From Cyclobacteriaceae bacterium (GTDB lineage: Bacteria > Bacteroidota > Bacteroidia > Cytophagales > Cyclobacteriaceae): 41,131 bases of DNA. A program made the position numbers and the translations under genes. Each line of letters begins with the position of its first letter. Position 1 is the stretch's first letter. Below, piece after piece: positions 17,866 through 27,119 of this stretch. The stretch is from assembly GCA_029858965.1 (NCBI GenBank), contig JAOUDZ010000036.1, positions 1 to 41,131 of the forward strand, in the 5' to 3' direction. The notes under the pieces were generated by a model. It did no database searches. It was not told the DNA's origin and saw only the letters and a program-made list of their open reading frames with translations.

Positions 17866-19389
17866 ATGATAAAAAAGCACTTCATTTCATTGTTTATGAT
17901 CCTGTGGCTGGGCGCAGGCGCAGTTGATGCACAGCAAAGACCCAACATCATTGTTTTCCTGGTGGACGATATGGGGTGGCAAGATTGTGCCGTCCCGTTC
18001 TGGACAACAGGCACCGCCTTTAATAAACGCTATCGTACGCCCAACATGGAGCGACTGGCGAAAGACGGCATGAAGTTCACCAATGCCTATGCTACGCCGG
18101 TTTGTTCTCCCAGTCGGGTTAGCTTAATGACAGGAATGAATGCAGCTCATCATAGCGTAACAAACTGGACATTGCGAAAAGACGAACCCGTTGATGCTGC
18201 TGATAGTATCCTGCTGCCGCCGGCATGGAATGTTAATGGACTATCCCCGGTAACCGGAACTATCAATACGGTTTATGCTACACCACTCCCTGCTATATTG
18301 AAAAGCGGAGGCTATTATACTATTCACTGCGGCAAAGCACATTTTGGCGCAATGGGAACTCCTGCTGCTGACCCACTCAATATTCAATTCGACATAAACA
18401 TTGCAGGCCATGCGGCGGGCGGACTGGGGAGTTATCTGGGTGAAGACAACTATGGGAATAAGAAAGGAGAGCACACTGAACCCTGGGGCGTGCCTGGCTT
18501 AGTAGGATATCATGGCAGTGACGTATTCTTAACAGAGGCGTTAACCCGCGAAGCACTCAAAGCCGTGGCTGTTCCTGTGGACAAACAACAACCATTTTTT
18601 CTTTATATGGCGCACTATGCGGTGCACATACCCTATGCAGCCGACAAGCGTTTTGTCCAGCGCTACCTGGACGATGGCCTTCCGCAAAAAGAAGCAGAGT
18701 ATGCTGCACTGGTGGAAGGAATGGACAAAAGCCTCGGGGATATCATGGACTACCTGGAGAAAGAAAATATTGCAGAAAATACCGTTATCATTTTTATGAG
18801 TGATAATGGAGGTTTCAGTATGCCCCCAAGGAGCGGTGAGGCCTTTACACACAACCTCCCCTTGAAATCCGGCAAAGGTTCGGTATATGAAGGTGGCGTC
18901 CGCGTACCGATGCTTGTAAAATGGCCAGGGACGGTAAAGCCTGGTTCCATAGCAAATCAATATGTGATCATTGAAGATTTTTTTTCAACCATTTTGGAAA
19001 TGGCAGGGATAAAAAAATATAGAAAAGTGCAGGTAGTCGATGGGAAGAGTTTTATCCCCATCTTGAAGAATCCTGATTATGCCGATACCGCGCGAACCTT
19101 AATCTGGCATTTCCCCAACAAATGGATTCCGGAAGACGGGCCCGGCATTAATTTTAAAAGCGCAGTCAGGCAAGGGAAGTGGAAATTGATTTATAACATG
19201 AAAACTGGTACCCAGGAACTTTATGACCTCCAATCAGACATCGGGGAATCAACAGATCTTTCTGAAAAGTATCCAAAGAAGGCAGAAGTTCTTTCCGGTA
19301 TGCTCTCGCATCAATTGAGAGAATGGAAAGCACAGCAGCCCACGTACAAAATTTCAGGTAAGGTTGTGCCACTACCAGACGAACGATAA
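17866..19389 (+). CDS. Type I (Cys-type) sulfatase, second of a tandem pair
   Basis: A 507-aa exported sulfatase with a Sec signal (about 1-22, ending VDA) followed by QQRPNIIVFLVDDMGWQD, whose Asp34 and Asp35 are metal ligands. The formylglycine motif is CSPSR (Cys80). SDNGG in the middle and LPLKSGKGSVYEGGVRVPML are the standard arylsulfatase-A-like blocks. The C-terminal segment ends with QELYDLQSDIGESTDLS. It is clearly diverged from the upstream sulfatase, so the two probably remove sulfates from different positions of one polymer rather than being a recent duplication. The 15-base spacing indicates one transcript. The following DinB-like gene starts 51 bases after the stop and may belong to the same transcript. 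Confidence 0.92.
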   Translation: MIKKHFISLFMILWLGAGAVDAQQRPNIIVFLVDDMGWQDCAVPFWTTGTAFNKRYRTPNMERLAKDGMKFTNAYATPVCSPSRVSLMTGMNAAHHSVTNWTLRKDEPVDAADSILLPPAWNVNGLSPVTGTINTVYATPLPAILKSGGYYTIHCGKAHFGAMGTPAADPLNIQFDINIAGHAAGGLGSYLGEDNYGNKKGEHTEPWGVPGLVGYHGSDVFLTEALTREALKAVAVPVDKQQPFFLYMAHYAVHIPYAADKRFVQRYLDDGLPQKEAEYAALVEGMDKSLGDIMDYLEKENIAENTVIIFMSDNGGFSMPPRSGEAFTHNLPLKSGKGSVYEGGVRVPMLVKWPGTVKPGSIANQYVIIEDFFSTILEMAGIKKYRKVQVVDGKSFIPILKNPDYADTARTLIWHFPNKWIPEDGPGINFKSAVRQGKWKLIYNMKTGTQELYDLQSDIGESTDLSEKYPKKAEVLSGMLSHQLREWKAQQPTYKISGKVVPLPDER

Positions 19390-19440
19390 CATTTTTAGGA
19401 TAAGTTTGAATACATGGAAGACAAATAAAAGTTTTAAGAA

Positions 19441-19932
19441 ATGGCTAATCAGCAAGACGTAATCATCAAGATGGTGCTCGATGCCTGGACTACCCATGTA
19501 AACAGTGCCGACAAACTATTCAGCGCGCTGACCGATGAACAACTCCAGCAGCAAGTATCACCCAATAGAAACAGAGGCATATATTTGCTGGGACACCTAA
19601 CATCCGTACACGATAGAATGCTGCCCTTGCTTGATTTTGGCGATCAACGCTACCCGGAACTTAACGATGTCTTTTTGCGAAAACCCGATAAATCCGCACT
19701 GGAAGTACCCCCTACAAATGATCTGCGGCGCTATTGGAAAGAAGTAAATGAAATATTGGGTCAACATTGCATGCGCTTGCAGCCGCCTGGATGGTTTGAA
19801 AAACACACCGCCGTCAGTGAAGATGACTTCAAGAAAGAACCCCACAGAAATAAGCTAAATGTGATTCTCAACAGAACCAATCATCTGGCGTCTCATTTAG
19901 GGCAGTTGTTGTTCCTGAAAAATAGTGACTGA
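19441..19932 (+). CDS. DinB-family (YfiT-like) four-helix metalloprotein
   Basis: A 163-aa cytoplasmic protein with the DinB/YfiT four-helix-bundle pattern. LLGHLTSVHDRMLPLL carries the first His, and NHLASHLGQLLFL near the C-terminus carries the paired His of the HxxxH metal site. Family members include metal-dependent hydrolases and mycothiol- or bacillithiol-dependent transferases; the substrate here cannot be read. It follows the sulfatase pair by 51 bases on the same strand, which may be coincidental. ATG at 19441. Confidence 0.8.
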   Translation: MANQQDVIIKMVLDAWTTHVNSADKLFSALTDEQLQQQVSPNRNRGIYLLGHLTSVHDRMLPLLDFGDQRYPELNDVFLRKPDKSALEVPPTNDLRRYWKEVNEILGQHCMRLQPPGWFEKHTAVSEDDFKKEPHRNKLNVILNRTNHLASHLGQLLFLKNSD

Positions 19933-20016
19933 ATACCAGACGCTAAAACATGTGCCCTACAGAATGAAGGCATTGCATTTTATTATTCTTATCTTTACCA
20001 TAAGTTACTTTTGAGC

Positions 20017-20715
20017 ATGAGCAAACAAACAAACACCCTTCCCCCTATTGAAGAAACTTCGCAAATCTTGCAGCGTTATGACGTTTCACAGGCTCATACC
20101 ATGGCGTACACGTATGAAGAACTTCGTAACATCGGTATACAACCTGAATTTATTCTTGCCCTGCTGGGTGTATTTGAAGATCAAAACTCATTCAGCGCGG
20201 TGGAATTCAATCACTTTCCGCTCCCTGTCATAGTGGACTACCTGCACAAAACACACGAATACTACATCAATAAAAAACTATTGGAGATTGAGCAGAGCAT
20301 TCATTTACTTGTGGATGCTTATCCCAGCACGCATCCATTGCTGCTGCTCTTGCATAATTTTTATGTGGACTACAAAAGTCATCTGCGCAAACACATTGAG
20401 ATGGAGGAACGTAACCTTTTTCCTTACATTCTTCAACTCGCCGAGGCAGCGGATCGCAATGAGAAGATAGGAACGGCAACCGCTATTTCTATTCAGCAGT
20501 TTATCAACGAGCACCACGACACAGAGAAAGATTTGGAGGAAGTACGCAAAACCATCCTGCACTATTCACCGCCCACCGGCAATCAAACACTGTACCGAAT
20601 CCTCCTTTCACAACTTCAGGTATTTGAGAAAGACCTGGCCGTGCATGCACTCATGGAAGATGATGTACTCCTTCCCCGGGCACTTGAACTGGAAAAGCAG
20701 CTGTTGGATGCTTGA
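20017..20715 (+). CDS. Hemerythrin-like (RIC/YtfE-type) di-iron protein
   Basis: A 232-aa protein with a hemerythrin-type four-helix bundle resembling the di-iron proteins that repair iron-sulfur clusters after nitrosative or oxidative stress. Candidate ligands are in YLHKTHEYYI (first His pair), SHLRKHIEMEERNLFPYI (His plus Glu), NEHHDTEKDL and VHALMEDDVLLP (last His and acidic residues). The N-terminal ScdA-type domain with its Cys pair is absent; instead about 75 residues without recognised motifs precede the bundle. ATG at 20017 is preferred over the TTG two codons upstream. It is preceded by an 84-base gap and convergent with the next gene. Confidence 0.85.
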   Translation: MSKQTNTLPPIEETSQILQRYDVSQAHTMAYTYEELRNIGIQPEFILALLGVFEDQNSFSAVEFNHFPLPVIVDYLHKTHEYYINKKLLEIEQSIHLLVDAYPSTHPLLLLLHNFYVDYKSHLRKHIEMEERNLFPYILQLAEAADRNEKIGTATAISIQQFINEHHDTEKDLEEVRKTILHYSPPTGNQTLYRILLSQLQVFEKDLAVHALMEDDVLLPRALELEKQLLDA

Positions 20716-20730
20716 TAACAACCAGATTAC

Positions 20731-22335
20731 CTAAAACACAATTAATCTTTTTTCGGCAGAAACCTGCAGGTTAACTCCATGGAGCAGATATTCCCCTGAC
20801 AATACTTTCATGTCTCGTTCGGTGATATCCATCAGGGTGTAGTCATGATCCTTTTCCACAGTAAACCATTCCGGGAATTGATTTATCCTTGGCCAGTCGA
20901 TTGGCAATTTCATATTTTCCTTAAACCGCATCTTGTCAAAAAACAAGCTGCCTGTCCAGGGCTTATCTGATGTTATCGAGATCAACACTGAATCGCCTTT
21001 TTGCTCTGCGCCAAGCAAAAGATCCTGCCGCCATGGTTCTACATACAAGCCTTTGCTCTTCCATAGGTTATACATGATTGTCGTGCGCGCAAAATTACCA
21101 TCGCCATGCCAGCCTTCAATTATTCCGTTCCCCTTTTGCATCCCCCACATCACCTGGATTTCGCTGTCAATCCATTTCGCAATGTTTGGGTCGGGAATCC
21201 GATTAAACAGATTTAACGCGCTTTCAATAGCATCGGCGTATCCATCGGCACTGCCGCTTTCCCAATCATAATTTTTGTATTTGTCAAGGTTTGAAAATAC
21301 CTTCAGCGTAGCTTCCCTGTACGCCTGCGTTCCATCAATCAGGAACACCGTGTAATAGCCGTTCAGCGTATATCCCCACGTATCCGCTATACGCTCCTGA
21401 ACAATTTTGCCTGTTTTTGGATTAATTCCATCATAAAACATCCCGTCAACATTCCGTCCAACCTCAAGTATCCTGTCCAACATTTCGTGGACTGGTTGTT
21501 GATACGTCTTCTTTTTTTCAGGCATAGCAAAGTTGGTTGTAGCATACAACTCACACAGGCCGGAAACCAGCTCACAACCATGATCCCTAAGTCGAAGATA
21601 TTCAAGATCACGTGTCGGGTGGTGGTCACCCAGCAAATAATAATCACCAATCTTTATTGCCCAATCCAGAAACTTTTCTTCCCCTGTCATCCAATACATT
21701 CTGGAGAGTACCTGCAGCAACTCGCCGTTAACCTCTTCTTTTGGTGCATTCCCGAATTCCCTTGCTTTCACTTCCCCTGCGATAACGATTTCCCTGTTTA
21801 AATCGTACAGCATTTCAATCATACGATCCGACCAGGCGCTTTTGCCCAGCCATTCAGTGAGCGGAAGCAAACCATCTTTAATGTATTCAGACGTACCAAA
21901 CACAATTTCATCCATCTTTATTTCATCTTCCAGAAATCCTCGTTTTGAAAAAGCGTAAGTGTCAGGCATTGTTCTTACCCTTGAAGTAAGCCGTTTTTCA
22001 CTAACCAGCATTTGACTCATTCTTCCCCTGAACATATCCTGATCAACAAAAAATGCTGTTAGTACCATGAACGGGTAATTATCAGCGGCAGCGTCCTTGG
22101 CATTCCAGTAATCTATGCCGGATTCAATATTTCTTGGAATGAGCCCTGATACCGTGTCCGCATATCCCAGCCACGCGCCCAGGTAATCTTTGCATCGGCT
22201 AAATCCTTCATTGGCTAACAAACTGTTTGCCTGTGCAGATTCAAATCTGTGGCCATCCTCAGTGGAAATTTGAAATGATGAATCTCCACCAGTACACGAA
22301 AGAAAAAGCAACAAAATCAACAAAGTAGATTTCAT
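20731..22335 (-). CDS. Uncharacterised lipoprotein, probable (alpha/alpha) toroid fold
   Basis: A 534-aa lipoprotein. The ATG at 22335 gives the signal MKSTLLILLLFLSC (Cys14); a start at 22362 would add nine residues. The body (about 45-430) is rich in paired amphipathic helices with aromatic turns, such as VLSRMYWMTGEEKFLDWA, GLCELYATTN and DTWGYTLNGYYTVFLIDG, then DGYADAIESALNLFNRIP. This pattern is common in six-hairpin glycosidases, lyases and unsaturated-glucuronidase relatives. A beta-rich tail follows (about 440-534). I recognise no catalytic signature, so the function is unknown; glycan hydrolysis is an inference from the fold pattern and the neighbourhood. It is preceded by a reasonable Bacteroidota promoter (22383-22414) and is separate from the acyl-CoA ligase genes upstream. 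Confidence 0.7.
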   Translation of the reverse strand: MKSTLLILLLFLSCTGGDSSFQISTEDGHRFESAQANSLLANEGFSRCKDYLGAWLGYADTVSGLIPRNIESGIDYWNAKDAAADNYPFMVLTAFFVDQDMFRGRMSQMLVSEKRLTSRVRTMPDTYAFSKRGFLEDEIKMDEIVFGTSEYIKDGLLPLTEWLGKSAWSDRMIEMLYDLNREIVIAGEVKAREFGNAPKEEVNGELLQVLSRMYWMTGEEKFLDWAIKIGDYYLLGDHHPTRDLEYLRLRDHGCELVSGLCELYATTNFAMPEKKKTYQQPVHEMLDRILEVGRNVDGMFYDGINPKTGKIVQERIADTWGYTLNGYYTVFLIDGTQAYREATLKVFSNLDKYKNYDWESGSADGYADAIESALNLFNRIPDPNIAKWIDSEIQVMWGMQKGNGIIEGWHGDGNFARTTIMYNLWKSKGLYVEPWRQDLLLGAEQKGDSVLISITSDKPWTGSLFFDKMRFKENMKLPIDWPRINQFPEWFTVEKDHDYTLMDITERDMKVLSGEYLLHGVNLQVSAEKRLIVF

Positions 22336-22382
22336 TTCGGTAATCCAAGCGCAATACCTCATATTATTTCTCTATGTTGTAA

Positions 22383-22414
22383 CAAAATACATCATAACAT
22401 TCCGTCTATTCAAA
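22383..22414 (-). promoter_or_regulatory. Candidate Bacteroidota promoter for the toroid-like lipoprotein gene
   Basis: On the minus strand TTTG (22414-22411) is followed after 21 bases by TATTTTG (22389-22383). Spacing fits the Bacteroidota -33/-7 pattern; the -7 element is one base shorter than TAnnTTTG. Transcription would begin near 22376, about 40 bases before the preferred ATG at 22335. Confidence 0.4.
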
Positions 22415-22534
22415 AAAAACTTCCCTCGCACAGTCACAATTCTTCCAAGAGACTCTATTATCATATCCATTTTACAGCAGAGATCCACAAAGAAAATCCA
22501 GTGAAGCGCAGATATTTGAATCATGCAGACGCCA

Positions 22535-24352
22535 TCAGCGATATGACGGTGCAGCATACATCTTATTAATATCTTTTTCATAGTGATTCATTAGCACTTG
22601 CCTGACAGGCTTTAGGGTATTTGTTAGTTCTCCGCGATCAACAGTCCAGTCCTGGGGGCAAAGCACAAAGTCTCTGATTTGTTCAACGGAGGGTAAGCTT
22701 TCATTCAATGTCCGAATTTCCTGTTGGAGCTTGTCGCGGACTTTGATATTGTGCACCATAAACGGCAGTGCTGTCCAGTGGACATGCTCTTGTGCACACC
22801 AGGCTTCCAGTATTTCAACATTGACCACGATCAGTGCTGTTACAAATGGTCGTTGAAACCCAATGATCAGACAGCGCTGGATAAACGGAGATTTTGTAAA
22901 ATGCAATTGCAAGGGATGTGGAGCAATATACTTTCCTGCCGATGTTTTGAAGATTTCCTTTTTCCGATCCGTGATTTTTAAGAAATGCTGATGAACAAAC
23001 TTTCCAATATCACCTGTACGAAACCAACCATCTTTAGTAAATGCCTCTGCCGTCAAATCGGGTCTTTTGAAATAGCCTTGCATTACGTTGGCACCTTTCA
23101 CTAAAATTTCACCTTCCTGCTCCTGATTTGGTTCATCAATTTTCACCTCAACACCGGGAATCGGAAGGCCCACGGTCCCAAAACGCGCAAGCCCCGGTTC
23201 ATAACGATTTATCGTAATGAGCGGTGCAGTTTCTGTCATACCATATCCCTCCACCACGGAAATGCCTGCTGCTGAAAACAGCCGCCCGATTTCGGGTTGC
23301 AGGGAAGCTGCGCCAACAATCATATACCTAATTCTACCTCCCAATTTCTTGCGCCAGTGACTTAATACCAGAACCCGTGCGAAATATAATTTAAATGCAT
23401 ACCATCCATTCAATCTATTCTTCGAACCATATTGTTTACCCACTGCCAAAGCCCATGCGATCAAAGCCCGCTTAAATCTGTTTTTGTTCAGCAATTGCTG
23501 TTGCAAAAAATCATACATCTTTTCCAATACGCGGGGAACACTGGTACAAAAGAATGGCCTCACAGTTCGAAAATCATGTTCAAAGCTCTCCTTGCTTTGA
23601 CTGAAGTACAATGACACGCCGAAAGCCATGTATCCATAACATGCAACACGCTCAAGAATATGGCTAAAAGGTAAAAAGCTTAACACCTTATGCCTGGGCT
23701 CAATTGGCAGTAAGGTTAATATTGCTTTGATGTTGGAAACGATATTTCGGTGCGTGAGCAGCACACCCTTTGGCACACCCGAACTTCCCGAAGTATAGAG
23801 GATGGTAACTAAGTCATCCTCACTAATCGAATTTCTGATACCTTCCAGTTTTTCCAACTCAGATTCATTTGGTTTTGTGAATTCAAGCGCCTGAAAATAC
23901 CCCGGTTCCGCCAGGTCTGAATGATAGACACTCATCGGGGAATTCATCTTTTGTGTTACCTTTCTTACAGTTTCCGACAAGCTTGCGTTGGCGGCAATAC
24001 AAATTTTTGCTTCAGTTTCAGTGATGATAAGCTCAATATCCTGAGGTGCGGTAGTTGGATGCATTGGAATAGTGACCAACCCACATTGCTGACAGGCAAA
24101 ATCCAGAATCACCCACTCGGGAGTACCCATTACCGGAACCATAATAACAGTCTGTCCATGTACTAAACCACTACGGATAAGCCAACATGAAACCGAATCT
24201 ACCTTCTCCTGTATTTCATATATGGATAAGCCTTTCCAACTTCCAGCCTCGAAGGCATTCAATGCGTGCTGGTTGGGATACTTCTCACGCTGATACGAAA
24301 GGATATCGAAAAGCCGGGTAAAATCACTGGCATGTTTGCGTGATATTTCCAT
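22535..24352 (-). CDS. Long-chain acyl-CoA synthetase (AMP-forming)
   Basis: A 605-aa ANL-superfamily ligase predicted to activate long-chain fatty acids to acyl-CoA using ATP. The phosphate-binding loop is ILYTSGSSGVPKGVLLTH, the A5 motif is GYGMTETAPLI, the adenylate/ribose site is WFRTGDIG and the hinge is TDRKKEIFKTSAGKYIAP. The catalytic Lys-bearing C-terminal region is present (DWTVDRGELTNTLKPVRQ). Length and motifs match FadD15/FAA1-type enzymes. It is probably cytoplasmic and membrane-associated. Three bases separate its start from the stop of the alpha/beta hydrolase gene just upstream, so they are translationally close and surely co-transcribed. The pairing suggests that the hydrolase supplies or acts on acyl substrates (inference). 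Confidence 0.93.
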   Translation of the reverse strand: MEISRKHASDFTRLFDILSYQREKYPNQHALNAFEAGSWKGLSIYEIQEKVDSVSCWLIRSGLVHGQTVIMVPVMGTPEWVILDFACQQCGLVTIPMHPTTAPQDIELIITETEAKICIAANASLSETVRKVTQKMNSPMSVYHSDLAEPGYFQALEFTKPNESELEKLEGIRNSISEDDLVTILYTSGSSGVPKGVLLTHRNIVSNIKAILTLLPIEPRHKVLSFLPFSHILERVACYGYMAFGVSLYFSQSKESFEHDFRTVRPFFCTSVPRVLEKMYDFLQQQLLNKNRFKRALIAWALAVGKQYGSKNRLNGWYAFKLYFARVLVLSHWRKKLGGRIRYMIVGAASLQPEIGRLFSAAGISVVEGYGMTETAPLITINRYEPGLARFGTVGLPIPGVEVKIDEPNQEQEGEILVKGANVMQGYFKRPDLTAEAFTKDGWFRTGDIGKFVHQHFLKITDRKKEIFKTSAGKYIAPHPLQLHFTKSPFIQRCLIIGFQRPFVTALIVVNVEILEAWCAQEHVHWTALPFMVHNIKVRDKLQQEIRTLNESLPSVEQIRDFVLCPQDWTVDRGELTNTLKPVRQVLMNHYEKDINKMYAAPSYR

Positions 24353-24355
24353 TAC

Positions 24356-25165
24356 CTATTTTCCAACGTTTTCAGGTTCTACATATAAAATATTGTATAG
24401 CGCTTCAAAAAATGCCGGAAAATCAGGCAAATTGTTATGACGTGCTCCATCAATATTATGCAACGCTATTTTGTCCGGATACAAGTCTTTCAGCATTTCA
24501 CTTTGCACAAAGGAGATAAGCCTGTCTTTTGTACCGTGAATAATATGTATGGGACAGGCTACTGTCTGCAAGTACTGATCCGTACGAATATCGTAGCGGA
24601 GCAACCAGCGCAACGGGATAAAGAATAAATAGCGATTGACGTTGTAGTAGAAGCTAAAGTAGGGGGAATCCAAAATCAGCAGGCCGGGTTTGTTCCAGGA
24701 TGCAATACGCGCTGCCACACCGCTTCCCCATGAGCGGCCATACAAGACTATCTTTTGCTCGGGGTATTCCAGGGTGAGCCATTTGTAGATATATTGGGCA
24801 TCGTTGAAAACTTTTGTTTGACTTCGCTTACCCCTGCTTTTGCCAAAGCCCCTGTAGTCCATCATAAAAAAATCATAACCATTACCCACAAAATCCTTGG
24901 CAAACTTTCCCCAGCCTTTGATGCTTTTTGAATTCCCTTTCAGATAGAAAACGACGCCACGTGCGTTTGGCACTTTGAAGTATATGGCATTAATCCTGCC
25001 GCCATCTTCCATATTAAAATCAAGCTCTTCAAACGGAAATGGATACTTGTATTCAAAGGCCGTTGAGAGTAATTCAGGCCGAAAAAAACCAAGATGCTGG
25101 AAAAAGTAAAATGAAAGGCAGATGGCAATGTAAACTGCTATAGCCGAAAGCAACAGGAAGGTCAT
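24356..25165 (-). CDS. Membrane-anchored alpha/beta hydrolase, paralog 1
   Basis: A 269-aa serine hydrolase with an N-terminal membrane helix (about 1-22) and an alpha/beta fold related to ABHD-type and DUF1749-like esterases. The nucleophile is Ser145 in LYGRSWGSG, the acid is Asp in HGTKDRL and the base is His in GARHNNLPDF. The conserved DYRGFGKS block is present. At the oxyanion position it reads YLKGNSK where the neighbouring paralog has YFHGNAG, an unusual His-to-Lys change. The substrate may be an acyl ester. It lies three bases upstream of the acyl-CoA ligase and 69 bases downstream of the second hydrolase. Confidence 0.87.
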   Translation of the reverse strand: MTFLLLSAIAVYIAICLSFYFFQHLGFFRPELLSTAFEYKYPFPFEELDFNMEDGGRINAIYFKVPNARGVVFYLKGNSKSIKGWGKFAKDFVGNGYDFFMMDYRGFGKSRGKRSQTKVFNDAQYIYKWLTLEYPEQKIVLYGRSWGSGVAARIASWNKPGLLILDSPYFSFYYNVNRYLFFIPLRWLLRYDIRTDQYLQTVACPIHIIHGTKDRLISFVQSEMLKDLYPDKIALHNIDGARHNNLPDFPAFFEALYNILYVEPENVGK

Positions 25166-25234
25166 AATATCTGATAATATATCGAATTAAGGCGCTCGAT
25201 GCAAGGTTCACATGCACCTGGAATCACAATAAAC

Positions 25235-26032
25235 CTAGTTAAGCCATTCTGCTAAAATCTTATGGTACTCGTCAAACTCACGAAGATTGTTATGACTTCC
25301 TCCTGCAATAGTGATAAATGCGTCACCGTCGTGCAACAATGGTTTGAGTTTCAATGCAGCGGATAGTGGTACCACCCAATCATTGGTACCCTGTATAATC
25401 AGCTTTTTACAGGATACGCGCTGCAAAGACATCTTATTTGAAAATTTATAACGCAACGGATACAAATAAAGCAGCGGTTTAAGTGGTAGAAAAACCGCGC
25501 CCTTTAATTCATCGAATGGGGTTTCCAATATCAACAAATCAGGCGTAACGCTCAATGCCAGATGAGCAGCGACTGCGGCCCCCAGTGAACGTCCGTAGAA
25601 AATTAGACGCTTTCGCGGAAAGTTATACTGCGACCACTCCAGCGTGGTGTTTGCGTCTTTGTACAAATTCATTTCGCTGGGCGTTCCCGAACTCTTTCCA
25701 TATCCACGGTAATCAATCATTAAGACATCATAACCCAAAGCAGTGAAATCAACAGCACACTTCCCCCAACGCTGCAAGTTCCCTGCATTGCCGTGAAAAT
25801 AGAGGATCAATCCCTTGGCCGGAACTGTCGCATTGAAAAACAATGCATTTAGGGTATCGCCGTCATTTGTTGGAATGGCGTATTCTTCAAATTTCTGATC
25901 GAACACAAATGCATAATCCCCGGGCAAAAAATCAGACTGAAAGACAAAATCATCTTGAAACAAGTAAAAACCAATAGCCACAAGAAAATAGACTACTACA
26001 ACAATCCCAATTATCTTTACTATCCTTCTCAT
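25235..26032 (-). CDS. Membrane-anchored alpha/beta hydrolase, paralog 2
   Basis: A 265-aa alpha/beta hydrolase with a hydrophobic N-terminal helix (about 4-22). Motifs are YFHGNAGNLQRWG (oxyanion hole), DYRGYGKSSG, FYGRSLGAA (nucleophile Ser149), QGTNDWVVP (acid) and GGSHNNLREF (His base). It matches the downstream hydrolase along its whole length, so the two arose by tandem duplication and have since diverged. The ATG at 26032 is preferred over a GTG at 26038. It is the first gene of a three-gene minus-strand unit ending with the acyl-CoA ligase. Confidence 0.87.
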   Translation of the reverse strand: MRRIVKIIGIVVVVYFLVAIGFYLFQDDFVFQSDFLPGDYAFVFDQKFEEYAIPTNDGDTLNALFFNATVPAKGLILYFHGNAGNLQRWGKCAVDFTALGYDVLMIDYRGYGKSSGTPSEMNLYKDANTTLEWSQYNFPRKRLIFYGRSLGAAVAAHLALSVTPDLLILETPFDELKGAVFLPLKPLLYLYPLRYKFSNKMSLQRVSCKKLIIQGTNDWVVPLSAALKLKPLLHDGDAFITIAGGSHNNLREFDEYHKILAEWLN

Positions 26033-26297
26033 GATCACTTTGGTATCCTACTCCACGCCAGTGTTTCAATATTTGTGAAACGGAACCCTTTGAAACCACC
26101 TTTACACCTTGGTTCGCATAGTAGAAGGTGGTAGCTCCCGGGTTATTAAATATAGCAAAGCGCTCCATCTTATGCAGGAGCAAAAAGTCCGAAGCGTGTT
26201 TCAGCCGAAATGTATATTAAATTGCACTCTCTTCCATTTTTTCCAATATTTTTGTAAGCTTTTCACCTTCTATTTTATGCAACTTTAGACTGCTATT

Positions 26298-27119
26298 ATG
26301 ATTATTGATGTCCACACCCACTTAAACAATTATCACGAAGAGCGCGTTCGCTCTGTTTCAGACTGCCTCGATACGCTTCAGCAAACCATGGCGGAAAATA
26401 ATGTCGATTACTCCCTGGTGTTGACCTCGTACTTGGTAAATGAACATCGTCCCAGTATAAGTCAGGTAGTCAATGCGACCCGTGATTTAAAGAATATTTC
26501 CGTTGTCGCCGGAATAAGCTATCTTAATTATAAAGAAAAAGATCTGCGCGAAATCAGTGACTTCCTCAAAGATGGATTGATAAAGGGGCTGAAATTATAC
26601 CCCGGTTATGAGCCCTTTTATCCCCACGATAACCGGCTTCAGGTAGTGTACGACCTCGCCGTAGAATATGACATACCCGTTATGTTTCATTCCGGTGACA
26701 CCTACTCACCAAAAGGAAAAGTACGCTTTGCCCATCCGTTACATATTGATGATGTCGCTGTGGACAACCCGGAATTGAAGATTGTCATTTGTCATGTCGG
26801 CAATCCCTGGATTCGGGATTGCATGGAAGTCGTTTACAAGAACAAGAATGTTTTTGCCGATTTCTCCGGACTCGTGTTGGGGGACTTCACAGACAAATTT
26901 GAAAAGTACATGAAAGCACAGTTGGAAGAAATGATTATTTACGCCGGCGAACCGAAGTATTTGTTGTATGGAACCGACTGGCCAATTTCCACGATGAAGT
27001 CATACCTGTCGTTCATGAAGCAGCTTGATTTGCCGGATGACAAGAAAGAGATGATCATGTGGCAAAACGCATCCAAGCTATTTAAGATTGATGTCGAAGC
27101 CCTGGCACCGTCAGGCTAG
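26298..27119 (+). CDS. Amidohydrolase-family (Amidohydro_2) metal-dependent hydrolase
   Basis: A 273-aa TIM-barrel amidohydrolase of the Amidohydro_2 type. Metal ligands are seen in IIDVHTHLN (His6, His8), MFHSGDTY, ICHVGNPW and YGTDWPIS (Asp). These enzymes hydrolyse or decarboxylate small substrates such as lactones, aminocarboxymuconate and related acids; no specific substrate is indicated. It is cytoplasmic with no signal peptide, and the ATG at 26298 places the first HxH at the usual distance from the N-terminus. It is monocistronic. Confidence 0.88.
   Translation: MIIDVHTHLNNYHEERVRSVSDCLDTLQQTMAENNVDYSLVLTSYLVNEHRPSISQVVNATRDLKNISVVAGISYLNYKEKDLREISDFLKDGLIKGLKLYPGYEPFYPHDNRLQVVYDLAVEYDIPVMFHSGDTYSPKGKVRFAHPLHIDDVAVDNPELKIVICHVGNPWIRDCMEVVYKNKNVFADFSGLVLGDFTDKFEKYMKAQLEEMIIYAGEPKYLLYGTDWPISTMKSYLSFMKQLDLPDDKKEMIMWQNASKLFKIDVEALAPSG

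Noticed and set aside
20006-20013. TACTTTTG as a -7 promoter element for the hemerythrin-like gene
   Set aside because: It ends only four bases before the ATG and there is no TTG element at a proper upstream distance.
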